From Cladorhizidae sp. MBARI D1340-BT2 (taxonomy: Eukaryota > Porifera > Demospongiae > Poecilosclerida > Cladorhizidae), in contig JAQNBH010000006.1 of assembly GCA_028752905.1 (NCBI GenBank), positions 29,012,775 to 29,076,774 of the forward strand: 64,000 nt of DNA. Direction: 5' to 3'. This document shows, one piece after another, positions 12,668-22,739 of the stretch. Position numbers and translations under genes: made by a program. The notes below the pieces were generated by a model that was not told the origin of the DNA, did no database searches, and saw only the letters and a list, made by a program, of their open reading frames with translations. Each line of letters starts with the position of its first letter. The stretch's first letter is position 1.

Positions 12668-12719
12668 TCAGAGCAACGTAAACGTGACCGTGCTACTGAA
12701 AAGCGAAAGCGACTCGAAG
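12668..12719 (+). CDS. Basic exon of the coiled-coil gene, left copy
   Basis: A 52-base exon between acceptor gatatag and donor gtgagc reads SEQRKRDRATEKRKRLE. It starts in phase 0 and ends in phase 1. It is strongly basic, and the next exon is the coiled coil in matching phase. The right arm has the same exon (51669-51720, minus strand) with the same length and splice sites and two or three substitutions. Preserved length and phase in both copies support a real exon. It could be a nuclear-localisation or RNA-binding patch, but that is speculation. Confidence 0.65.
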
Positions 12720-12772
12720 GTGAGCTTCATACTGATGATCAAAGAACCAGTTTGATCTGAGTTTTTCAATAG

Positions 12773-13093
12773 TGGAGTTGGAGAGCTCTCAAAGAGTCCT
12801 TGATCTGAAGAAGCAACTTTCAGAGAGCTCTCAAAGTGTCATTGATCTGAAGGAAGAACTTTCAGAGAGCTCTCAAAGTGTCATTGATCTGAAGGAAGAA
12901 CTTTCAGAGAGCTCTCAAAGTGTCATTGATCTGAAGGAGCAACTTTCAGAGAACTCTCAATGTATCGTTGATCTGAAGAAGCAACTTTCAGAGAGCTCTC
13001 AAAATGTCGTTGATCTGAAGGAGAAAGTTTCGGAGAACTCTCACACTATCACTGATCAGAAGAAGGACTTGATTCACTATGAATCAAGATATG
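12773..13093 (+). CDS. Coiled-coil repeat exon, left copy
   Basis: A 321-base exon runs from acceptor caatag to donor gtaagc, phase 1 to phase 1. It encodes about seven copies of a 14-residue unit of the type LKEELSESSQSVID. Fourteen residues are two heptads, and leucine or valine recurs in core positions, so a long coiled coil that oligomerises is expected. The exon ends with IHYESRYG. The 42-base DNA unit allows gain and loss of repeats in frame: the right-arm copy (51253-51615) is 363 bases long, exactly one unit more. The host protein is unrecognised; the arrangement suggests a scaffold or adaptor. Confidence 0.75.
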
Positions 13094-13983
13094 GTAAGCA
13101 ATCATACAATATAAGGCATGGTGTCCAGACATTTATTTCTGTATGTGCATAACATGGATATGTGGGAGGTGATGGCCACAAGCATGCATGGCAGGGTTTT
13201 GTTTGTGCTCATGTCTGTTTGTGCATTTGTATGTATGACTGTCTCGGAGGATCATTGCCAAACTTGGTAGGCAGATTATTAAGTATGTATCATCATTCAA
13301 TTTTGAAGAGTCATGATCAATGGGGAGGGTCTGTGTCCTATTATGCTGCTTTTCATAAGTAACATCTGAGGAAAGACTTGTTTCAAGTGCATAGTTATGA
13401 CTTAACGTATTTTTATATCTTGCCTATTGACCTGTCTGTTCATTTTCATTGTGAGTATGCTATTCCTTTGGAACTGGGGTAAAAAATCATTTTTAGCATT
13501 CATAAAAAGATTTGCATAAAATTATATCTTAGAGAATCGTGCTTAAAGCTTACATAAAAATGTTCAAACAATTTACATTACTGTAATTATATACTGCAAG
13601 CCAATGGGCAATTAAAACCCGAGAGTTTGTATTGTGGGTGCTTTCATCATGAAGCTGGTTATTCCAAATGATGCCCACTCATGTTATTCACATACACATT
13701 GCTAATGATAATCTGCAATAAAGTTTGAAACTAAATTTTGATTGCGAAGCTGCTGCATGCGCTTTAGCTAGTTGTTCTTGTTCTCAGGATTACTGAAATG
13801 TCAAAGTTGTCAACTTTCCAATGGGCACTTGTTGTAACCAGTCTAGTCCTAAAACAGCATCTGCTGCTTGGGTTCAAAAAAGACTCCTAGCAAGCCTTGA
13901 ATCCTGTTGAGATATGAGCTTTATGAGTTTGCCATCCGACATTTAGAAATACGAGTCCAACCAGATAGGTCATGCTACTCTAC

Positions 13984-14974
13984 ACGCCAACTGTCCCGGA
14001 ATGGCCGGGACAGTCCCGAATTTTAGGCATTGTCCCGGTGGTGTCCTTGTCCCAGTAATGTCCTGGAATTTACAGATACGCGCACCTTGCGCTTCCACTC
14101 GGCCACTGCAGTCCCAAAGTTAAAAAAAGGACACTTTTTAGGAGAGAAAAACAATTCCAGCTGGTTTGCCAAACCTTTGACCTTGTTTCGATTGGAGGTG
14201 TGGCATGCACGTGAAACTTCCCAACCAGCAAAATGGCCAGTGTAGCAAAGAAGCAGAAAGAGAGAATGCCATTTTGACGGAAACACTCTCACCGCCATAA
14301 GGCGCGAATTCGACATTGCTCGCAAACAGAGCTACAGATTTTTTTTTTTACCAGGGTGTGCGCGAAAGATAGTTTAAAATTACAATCCAAGAAAAATTCC
14401 AGGTAGCACGTGATTCCGAACTGGTCACGGCAACACAAATATAATTATATATTTTTTGGACAATGATGACTTTACTTCACTGTGACCGTCCCTATAACTT
14501 CTGGATGCTCTTCTTCGGTGGAAAGCTGCAGAGCTATCTACTGCAGACTCGCTATCAATCAAAATCCTACGGAGTAGAGAAAAAAGTCAGATTTGTTGTT
14601 AGTGACTTTTTTTTACTGTTGTAGACATAGAGATGCGTAACTTTTGTTTGCCTACTTGAATAGAGCTGATTCATATAACAAGTTATAGCTCTTTCAATTT
14701 GCAATCAAATGATATGCTTTGTTTTAAAATGTAATTGTTACAAAAAATATTATGAAGTAAAAAAATTAAAATAAAAAAAAGGTATTGGGCCAGTGAAAGG
14801 GAAAGAATTTCAGGAGAAAGACAAAGGTATAAATAAAACAATATAAATAAAAGAAATATAATGAAATTGTAAAATATAGGGTAAATAATAACATCATGGG
14901 GACAGGGAAACTCGCATGCTATTGAGGGGGCGTGGTCGGAAATTCGCGTCGGAAATGTCCCGGCATTTACTTAT
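13984..14974. mobile_element. hAT-like non-autonomous insertion, left arm only
   Basis: The right arm keeps the uninterrupted site: reading its minus strand near 50385-50365, 'gctactctacac' runs straight into 'ccaataacaac'. In the left arm the two parts are separated by about 990 bases, with TACAC repeated at both edges. The outer sequence includes CCAACTGTCCCGG on the left, and the reverse complement of the right edge is CATACTTGCCATAAG. The left end therefore looks worn. No transposase is encoded. The insertion happened after the arms were duplicated, or was lost precisely from one arm, which is much less likely. A degenerate piggyBac-like terminal pair at about 14285 and 14800 may be nested inside. 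Confidence 0.7.
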
Positions 14975-15067
14975 GGCAAGTATGTACACCCAATAACAAC
15001 ATTTGCTTGACTTCTAAATATGCTCATGTTATAAACTTACTTTGATAGTGTGTCTTTGAAACTGTAG

Positions 15068-15114
15068 GTCGTCTTGACAACACAGAAAGCCAAAAAGGAA
15101 CTTCTCAATGTCAG
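15068..15114 (+). CDS. Small conserved exon, left copy
   Basis: A 47-base exon between acceptor ctgtag and donor gtatca follows the coiled-coil exon in phase 1 and reads GRLDNTESQKGTSQCQ. The right-arm copy (50242-50288, minus strand) is identical as far as I can see. No domain is recognised. It lies just before the minisatellite module. Confidence 0.6.
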
Positions 15115-15429
15115 GTATCAGGTGAAGTTAGAGTATACACACGCATTTGACATTTAACCTTTTTTAATATTATTTTATCATTTCATCTTCAGAGCAGAGA
15201 TGTGCATATATCTAGTAAGTTACTAAGAAATAGAGATAATCTAATTGTACTTTTCATTATGTACAGTTTGTACAATTTATCAGGGGAGTAATTTTTTTAG
15301 TCAAGCTTCTTGTGCCACTAATCAAGAGTTCTCTATTCAGTATGCCATTATTTTTATGCAAAATCACTTGATATTAAGTGGTAACCGAAATTTCATTGGT
15401 TTGCCTCACACTGTGTCTTGTTATGGCGC

Positions 15430-15610
15430 AGAGCCTACTTGCCTTCTTAACCTGGCTATTGTACTTGTTAAAAATATCTTAGGGTATTCTAGTTAATATT
15501 TCAGGATGGTTCACGTCATATTGTGAACCAGCCTTTAGAAGGACTATGAATGTGACCCTAACAACCCAAGGAGTGTGAGGTTCAATCAACACCAATTCAC
15601 ACTTAACATA
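15430..15610 (+). repeat. Flank of the minisatellite module, copy 1
   Basis: This segment runs from 'gcagagcctacttgcc' through 'ggttcacgtcatattgtgaa' to 'cacttaacatag'. It occurs three times: here, at about 27727-27920, and reversed at about 50110-49925. Each copy is followed directly by arrays of 'ggcta'-rich repeats. The phrase TTCACGTCATATTGTGAA is itself nearly palindromic. It may be the end of a non-autonomous element carrying an internal minisatellite. Confidence 0.65.
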
Positions 15611-15616
15611 GATTAG

Positions 15617-16243
15617 AGCGATGCTAAGGCTTGGACTAGAGTTAAGGCTAAGGCTTGGACTAGAGTTAAGGCTAAGGCTTGGACTAGAGTTATGGCTAAG
15701 GCTTGAACTAGAGTTAAGGCTAAGGCTTGGACTAGAGTTAAGGCTAAGGCTTGGACTAGAGTTAAGGCTAAGGCTTGGACTAGAGTTAAGGCTAAGGCTT
15801 GGACTAGAGTTAAGGCTAAGGCTTGGGCTAGAGTTAAGGCTAAGGCTTGGACTACAGTTAAGGCTAAGGCTTGGACTAGAGTTAAGGCTAAGGCTTGGAC
15901 TAGAGTTAAGGCTAAGGATTGGACTAGAGTTAAGGCTAAGGCTTGGACTAGAGTTAAGGCTAAGGCTTGGACTAGAGTTAAGGCTAAGGCTTGGACTAGA
16001 GTTAAGGCTAAGGCTTGGACTAGAGTTAAGGCTAAGGCTTGGAATAGAGTTAAGGCTAAGGCTTGGACTAGAGTTAAGGCTAAGGCTTGGACTAGAGTTA
16101 AGGCTAAGGCTTGGACTAGAGTTAAGGCTAAGGCTTGGACTAGAGTTAAGGCTAAGGCTTGGACTAGAGTTAAGGCTAAGGCTTGGACTAGAGTTAAGGC
16201 TAAGGCTTGGACTAGAGTTAAGGCTTAGGCTTGGAGTAGAGTT
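15617..16243 (+). repeat. 24-bp minisatellite, about 26 units, left arm
   Basis: Near-perfect tandem units of 24 bases (ggcttggactagagttaagg plus ctaa). As 24 is divisible by three and the unit lacks stops in several frames, it creates long open frames such as LRLRLGLE repeats. These are by-products of the repeat and not protein-coding evidence. Rare variants (ggattgg, ggaatag, actacag) mark individual units. The homologous array in the right arm is at 49380-49915, and a strongly diverged third one is at 27930-28135. Confidence 0.92.
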
Positions 16244-17501
16244 AATTATACTATTTGTAACTGCTTATATCTTGGAATCATCTTCCCTCATAAACTTCAG
16301 CAACTTATAAGAATTCCTATCACTATGGTCGTTGTGGCTGCTGATTCCAAATCCCTGTCTAGGAAAAAATTCGAGGAATGATGGTTTAGTAGCCATTGCT
16401 AAGAACAGCTAAGCATCTCGCTTAAATTGCGTGTTGTTGTGCAGGTAGCTAATACTACACACAATGCTTGTAATACTGCATCTGTTTATGCTGCTTGTAG
16501 GAAACTATTGCATATTTCCGAATACATAACTACAAGTAATAATTACCTACCTGACTGTACGCTTGCATAAAGATATAAATATTATCCAGTTAGCAATTCC
16601 ATTCTTATTTACATAGCATTAGAGATTCAAGCCTTCATGGACTATCCTTGTCACAACTGTCAAGCAAAGATAACTGGGCACTCGACCTTCAAAATTAAGC
16701 CACTGCTACGAAAGGAACTAAGTCGTCTGGAATGATCCTAACACTGTCTTTTTCAAAAAGGTTGCTTGGGCAAAAAAATTAACTTTGTTGTGATGCTCGT
16801 TATGGAAAGGCAAGGATCCAGATCTAGTGGAAGCACTAGAAACATGTTAAGCAATATTGCCAGCCATATTAAAACACAAACACAGAATCTCCGACTACTT
16901 GTTCTTTTCATTGCACTGCCTGGCACCAGAATGTTAGCAGTTGAATCGGAATGGACTTCCCTGGCTGCTGGGGAGCCACTCTCGAGAGCCTGAACTGAAG
17001 CCAAGACCAACAAGATCACCATAATTTTTCTGTATTCAGTTATTTATCACAACCTTTTTGAAATAGAAAGCCAAAGTTTGTACTTGTCATCAATAGGAGC
17101 CTCTAGCCCTAGATGCCGACTACTCTAACACCCTAGCAGTTTTAGAACTTCTATAACTTTTGACAAACATCAGATGAAGAATTGCCAAGAAATATATATA
17201 TACCATGAGATGTGTTTTATCTCTCTCATTTTTCTCAGCTAATGTTCATTGTGTTTCAGTGTCAAGTTAAACAGAAACTTGGAGCTCTGGAGACTGATAA
17301 TGTTAGGATGTATGTGGTGAAAAATGGAAATCATTGACTTCTTTTAATATCATGTAATTCTGACAGTTTGTCCACCTGTTCTTTATAGATGCACGCACTT
17401 TATTATTTAGAGGACCACGATACAGCTGTGATTTATCATACCTACATATATAGTATGAATGCATTCTTGATTTATAATTATTTTGATTACTGTAACTTTA
17501 G

Positions 17502-17664
17502 ACCCTGGATTGCCTACAAGTGCTGGTACAAATATTGGGACATCAGAGGTCTTCCATTCAAAAGATCCATACAGGTGGATACTCTATTGTATTTTCTTGA
17601 TTTAATGAATGTTTAATTTTTGAGACTCCATCCTTCCCTGATGAGCAAGCCAGTTAGAATCTCG
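17502..17664 (+). pseudogene. Tyrosine-motif cassette 1, left copy (broken)
   Basis: Two exons, 17502-17574 (73 bases) and 17625-17664 (40 bases). The first opens DPGLPTSAGTNIGTS as in other cassettes. Compared with the central copy (74 bases at 36720-36793) it has lost one base near the middle, shifting the frame; the right-arm copy is also 73 bases. The second exon reads TPSFPDEQAS, then TAG (17655-17657), where the better copies have a tyrosine motif. The right-arm partner lacks this stop. The acceptor before the first exon is in phase 1. The cassette could be skipped in splicing without affecting the frame of the others. Confidence 0.6.
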
Positions 17665-18142
17665 GTAGGTGTAACTTAGTTTTGATTTATTCAATCTGTT
17701 TATTTTTCCATGTGGATAATTTTTACACAAATTGATCCATACAATAAACGTGCTTTCATTAAATTAATCAAGAATCACGAAGGATCAAGAAGCACGAAGG
17801 TCATATTTTCCCTCAGGTTATCCAAGATAAAGGGATTTAATTTAGAAGTTCTATAATTTCAAGATGAAATATATGCCAAAGGAAATGCAACATGAAATAT
17901 TGTGTTCATATCCTATTTTTCTCAGCTCATGTTCAAAGATGTCAGTCAAGAAAGTAGGATTACTCTGACAATTTTTACATATGCTCTACAAAAACATTGT
18001 TTAAATGGGCAAGCATTCTTTTAAAAAACAATGGGAAAAGTAGGTCCTAAAACTACACCACTCTAGTATGCAAACATTGATTGTATTAACCTAGTATGCA
18101 CACAGTATAAACGCATTCTAAAATGTTCCATTTTTTCCCCAG

Positions 18143-18300
18143 GATTGCCTACAAATGATGTTCTAACATTTGGCCTCTCAGGAGATGGTCTTCCAGCCAT
18201 ACATGTGAGCCAATACTCTTTTATTGCTTAATTTAATGTGTTGCTTTGTTAATCCTACAGGCTCTATCCTTGACTGGTGAGCAAGCCTATGAAATTCCTG
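18143..18300 (+). CDS. Tyrosine-motif cassette 2, left copy
   Basis: Exons at 18143-18204 (62 bases, donor gtgagc) and 18261-18300 (40 bases, acceptor cctacag, donor gtatgt). Together they give 102 bases, 34 codons, entering and leaving in phase 1. The reading is GLPTNDVLTFGLSGDGLPAI plus H, then ALSLTGEQAYEIP. YEIP fits the YxxP pattern bound by Crk-type SH2 domains once phosphorylated. The central copy (37372-37433, 37500-37539) is also open. The right copy has a 2-base deletion and a stop. Confidence 0.62.
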
Positions 18301-18819
18301 GTATGTTTGGAATACTCTTTAGATGAGGTGTTTATGACAAAATTCTCTCAGAACAAATAAAGAAATTTTGTAATATCATTGTCATAAGAACTCTAATAAT
18401 GTATAGGATAGCTTGATTAGAACATCTGTGAGATTTACATCAATATGAATACATGCTGAGAAATATGTCATATGAAATATTGTGTCTATTAATAACCCAT
18501 TTTTCTCAGATCATGTCACAAACATTAAATTTGCACTTCAGTTTGCATATATAGGAACATAGTCAGCACCTTTCACATTACAAGTATCCACTGTGTAATT
18601 TTCTCTGATGACTGGATGCTTGTAGCGACCACCCAGTGCATCATAGTAATGTGACAGATAGCAAAGATAGAAGGAAATTTAGCAATAAAAATCCATTGGT
18701 AGAACTTGTTGAACCTGAAGTCGACTACTTGATAGTTTTAATCAATGAGGGGATCAATAACGCCTTAGCTAAAGTAGAGGCACCAGCTAGACATTGAAAC
18801 AACCAGCAAATCCTCACCT

Positions 18820-21800
18820 AGGGCTAACTAACCTCTAACTTTATTGCAATGGTAACACAACCAGCAAATCCTCACCTAGAGCTAACTGACTTCTATCTTC
18901 ATTGGAATGGTAACACAGGGTGTGCATTTTAAAATCAACATTCAAATTTCATAATTCAAGCACCCCCCTTAGATGTTCAAGGCGAGTAAGTAGTTCGACT
19001 CCCTTTATTTCCCTTAGGGTAGGTATGTATCTTTATAGCCAGTTATTGCACTGGTACTCTCTATATTCAATGGAGGTTGATATTAAAAAAATCATGTCTT
19101 AGCTCTAACTTATTTAAGCAGTTTCTTAGCATCCTGATGGTAGTTTCTTCCATCTTTAGATCAAAAAGAAATTCCAGCTTACCATGATACTTCACTATGG
19201 TGGTGCCTAGTGGACATTAAAAAAAATCCAGGAAATTTATTTTAAGTCTATCCATAACAAACTAAAATTGGTAAAGAACATAAACACAATAATTGAATTG
19301 TATGTGTGGAGCAAATCTGAGAGTTGAATCAGCAGCTACATGCTCTAGCAGCCTACTGCTCTACAGCTGTAGCATTTTGGAACTTGTATAATTTTTTCCA
19401 ACATTCTGATGAAGTAGTTCCGGTAAATATATAGTATAAGATGTAGTCAGCTTGTGTTCATTGTGTATTGGTGTAAAGTTAAAACAGCTCTGGACAGAGC
19501 GTGTATTAGAATGGAGGTAGGTAAAAGTTGGAAGACATTCATCTCTTTCAAAGTCATATAATATTGACATTTTCCCCACTTATTCTTTATATATGCACTG
19601 TACTTTGTTGACTATAGTGCCAAGGATAATCTCTGATTTATTGTCCCTACATAGTATGAATACATTCTTGATATATACTCAAACTTTAGATCCTGGATTG
19701 CCTATAAGTGGTGGTCCAAAACTTAGGACATCAGGTCTTCCATCACAACCATCCAGACATGTGAGCCAATACTCTATCGTAGTGTTTGCTTAATTTTACA
19801 GTGATTGTTTTAACTTTCAGACTCAATCCTTTTCTGGTGAACAAGTCTATGAAAATCCTAGTATGTGAATACTGAGAGGTTCATGTTATTTTACATATTT
19901 TAGGCACTGTTAACAAATTAATTCCCTTGACATAAGTAGCCTAATACTCTACAAGTCTAGCTTATTTAAAACACTAATGTTTTTACGTCAATATGCTGAA
20001 CACATGCAGAGAATGAAAGGTTGTGTCTCTTCAGTCTGTGTATGCAACATAATTGTGCTTTGTATGTAACAAATGCTAACAATAGAGTTTGCTCTGATGT
20101 ATGATTTGAGTGGGTGTGTGTAGTGATTGCCCAGTGCATAATATCATGTGACAAATAACAATGTAAGGAGACAATTAGGGATGTAGATACATTGGTAGTG
20201 TAGCAGAGCCAGAGAGACAAGTGCATTAGTCCAATACTAACCAGCTGTATGTGGGCATGTAGTAAAAATTAGTTAGCTACTGGCATGCTATAACATGTAT
20301 AATAATACCATGTATTTACCTGTAGTCTTAGTGATGTATGATTATTAAAATTGTATGCATGTCAGAACAGTAGTCATAACAGCAGTCGGAGTAACTTGTT
20401 TGAGAACAGTTGAGTTGTTTTGTCTTTTGCTGTGTCTTCTATATCTTATTAATTTTATTTATCCTCTTAATATATTTAAACCTATCTGAACTCTTAACAG
20501 TCTAGCTAGTTGTCTAGAATTGTACTAAGTTGAACATTTATTGAAGTTGAATAGCTATAGCAGTACCTACTTGTTGAATAGACTGAACTCGGTCGGTTAC
20601 GGGTAGACTTTGCTGAAACTTAAGTCGACCACTTTGAAGTTTTAAAGAAAGAGAGGATCAAGAACAACACTACTTAAGCGTTATTCATCTGGTAGTCATG
20701 ATGACATTCACCTTCATTATAAACTTAACCCTCCTATCACCAGAGTGATTAATTAAAAAATACTACAAATGAATGCAAGGATTGTGTTGCAAGTTAATGT
20801 CTGATGGAGGGACAGACAATTACTTTTAGCATGATTACCAATACAGACAAAAATTTAATTCTTAGCATTATTGCTGTAATCCCAAGCCTAGACCACATTG
20901 CTTTGGGTATTCTACTACTCAAAGTACAGGCCTAACACTCTACACTGATCTGTAAATTATTGATGTCATAAAATTGTATTACTTGTACTGTTATAGGTAG
21001 AAATATTGAAACTTACAGATAGCAAACTTTGGCAAGGCTTGGAGGAGAAACCTCCTCGATATTGAGTACGACGATCATTTCCAGTTTAGCAAGGCCATTA
21101 TCCGTGATGATTATTTCCAGTTTAGCAAACTTTTCATACGTAGAGTATCCAAATGGAACTTAAACATCCATTTTTTAGATATCAGAAGCTTTACCTGATC
21201 CCAAGGAAGCATATCCATTGTGGGCTGCTGTGCTTCTCCCATGCCTTTTACTGTCACTCTTCCCTTCTAATTTCAATTCTCGTTATTCTGCTGTTTCAGA
21301 AGCAAACTTTGACTTTTCTCTCTGATTTTTTTTCTTCTTTATTCATCCAGGAAAAAATCAGCAAGCTGCTCTGCTGAAAAAATGTCTGTGCATGTAGCTA
21401 TCATTTTAGTATGGACATGCACACAAGAATCTGCTCATATACACATGACTACCATTTTCCCATTAATCACACTGCCATAGCTATATAACGCTGAATCTGT
21501 TGGCCTCCAGGAGTGCTGTACCAGCTAGCATTGTATTTTTTCATCAGTAGACTTCCTTCTTTGGTCCTAACCTGGATGAGTGCAGCTGCTAATACAGCTG
21601 TGGTTTGTAGCTAGAGTTTTCTTGCAGAACTCTAGAGGCTAGTGCTGTACTGAAAACAATAACAGAATGTGCTAACCTAAGCTGTGTATGCTGGGAAAGT
21701 TAGTGTATAATTAATCTGAGGATTGTTTTCTTTCTGTGGATCCTGCCTAGTACAATGCAGTAGTTAAACTACAAATGAGGTTGTAGCTATAGCTTTCTTA

Positions 21801-22565
21801 CAGCTATCTCAAGTGCTCCATTCTATATACTATGTCAAACTTTATCTGTTTTAAGCTTATAGACCGCTAAGGCATTCTTTAAGGTTGAGTTAGAGGCATA
21901 GACAGATTGACTATAGAAGCTTTACCTGTGTCTAAGGAAGTGTCTGAATGGTGGATGATGCCGAGCAGTAGCTAGCAATGAAAGCAATAAATAATTAACT
22001 ACAGTTATGATTGATTTTGAACACAAATAACTTTCAATGTGTAGCTAGCTATAATTATTATCTTGCTAGATAGAGCTAAAGTATGATAGTAAGGGAATTC
22101 ATAAACTGTATTTCAGAATTGGCTAAAAATATCCATGTTTTGTCTGCTGGTTGAGTTGATGTTGGTTGTAGCTAATACCTGATTTATTGTCCAAGTTTCT
22201 TCATGCATGAGCCTCCACTCTCTCCTCTCAAACATTATACATTAGGACGGTTAAAATACAAAGGTTGTACAAGGTAATGTTATTTCTCACACATGCATGC
22301 ACATACACACATCACACACACAAATCCTAAAGCCAAAGTGAGCATTCATGGCCAACTACTTGGTTGACTCGGTGTGGACAGAGGCCTGGTTGCTATTTTG
22401 GGATGGAATTCCTGTGAAATGAAAATGTATTCATTATACCCCAATATAAAATCTATATTTCTATAATGATTTCAGTTAACTATTTTGAGATTTCAGTACA
22501 GACCATATTCATACCAGTGGCTTCCAGAGTAAACCCACAGAGTATTGAAACGTATTAGCTTCTTT
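18820..22565 (+). repeat. Module B, left copy
   Basis: Homologous to the reverse complement of about 38085-41800, with identity that looks well above 90 percent. It contains cassette 3 and otherwise AT-rich sequence without a recognised gene. The frames at 21153-21377 and its partner near 39482 are similar because the DNA is nearly the same, and the C-terminal parts differ after an indel, so I do not call a gene. The match ends near 'aaacccacagagtattgaaac', where the right arm meets the central module A copy. Confidence 0.8.
19690..19860 (+). CDS. Tyrosine-motif cassette 3, left copy
   Basis: Exons 19690-19760 (71 bases; acceptor ctttag, donor gtgagc) and 19821-19860 (40 bases; acceptor tttcag, donor gtatgt). 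They sum to 111 bases, exactly 37 codons, phase 1 at both ends. The product reads DPGLPISGGPKLRTSGLPSQ plus PSRH, then TQSFSGEQVYENP. YENP contains YxN, the core of Grb2 SH2 sites, and also YxxP. The right-arm copy (40880-40950 and 40776-40815) has identical exon lengths and is also open. This is the best-preserved cassette. Role in a cytoplasmic signalling tail is inferred from the motif only. Confidence 0.68.
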
Positions 22566-22739
22566 ATAAGCATAGTTCTGTTTTCAGCCTAAGTAGCAAT
22601 TCTCACTTGTCTATGCAGCCAGTTCTTCCTGCAACTAGGTTGTTTTCTCTTACAATTCCAAATTTAATAAGCCTAGTAGGAGGAGTTCTTATTTTTTACA
22701 GGTGAACCTACAATTGAATACATACATACATATATGCAT
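22566..22739. other. Junction region, no gene
   Basis: Left-arm homology ends at about 22565. A 'catacatata' microsatellite lies at about 22720-22748. Confidence 0.4.

Larger units (their letters stand above)
16262..18820 (+). repeat. Module A, left copy
   Basis: This approximately 2.5-kb module occurs three times: here, in direct orientation at 35470-38077, and reversed at about 44405-41800. Each copy starts with 'cttatatcttggaatcat' (or close) and contains a non-coding repeat (about 16620-17040 here) followed by two tyrosine-motif cassettes. The frame at 16766-16993 is open here and in the right arm but broken in the central copy, and I treat it as non-coding. Confidence 0.8.
12435..22565 (+). 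repeat. Left arm of the large inverted duplication
   Basis: This block matches the reverse complement of about 38085-51965. The order is the same: basic exon, coiled-coil exon, small exon at 15068, 24-bp minisatellite, module A, module B. Identity by eye is high, especially in module B, where the sequence around 21153-21377 and its partner at 39482-39260 differ by only a few bases. The match stops near 12435 (partner 51965) and near 22565 (partner 38085). It is interrupted by a 1-kb left-only insertion (13984-14974) and an approximately 4.8-kb right-only insertion (44409-49240). Confidence 0.88.

Noticed and set aside
15617..16243. CRISPR-like array
   Set aside because: Units are contiguous without unique spacers and the genome is eukaryotic.
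15621..16310. 229-residue frame of LRLRLGLE repeats
   Set aside because: It arises from a 24-base minisatellite whose period is divisible by three. The right-arm array is open on both strands, so openness says nothing about coding.
16766..16993. 75-residue frame conserved in the right arm (43654-43881)
   Set aside because: Conservation follows from recent duplication. The central copy (about 36020-36240) is full of indels, and the segment belongs to an interspersed non-coding repeat.
21153..21377. Hydrophobic frame shared with 39156-39482
   Set aside because: The arms are nearly identical DNA here, and an indel gives the two frames different ends. No splice or domain support.
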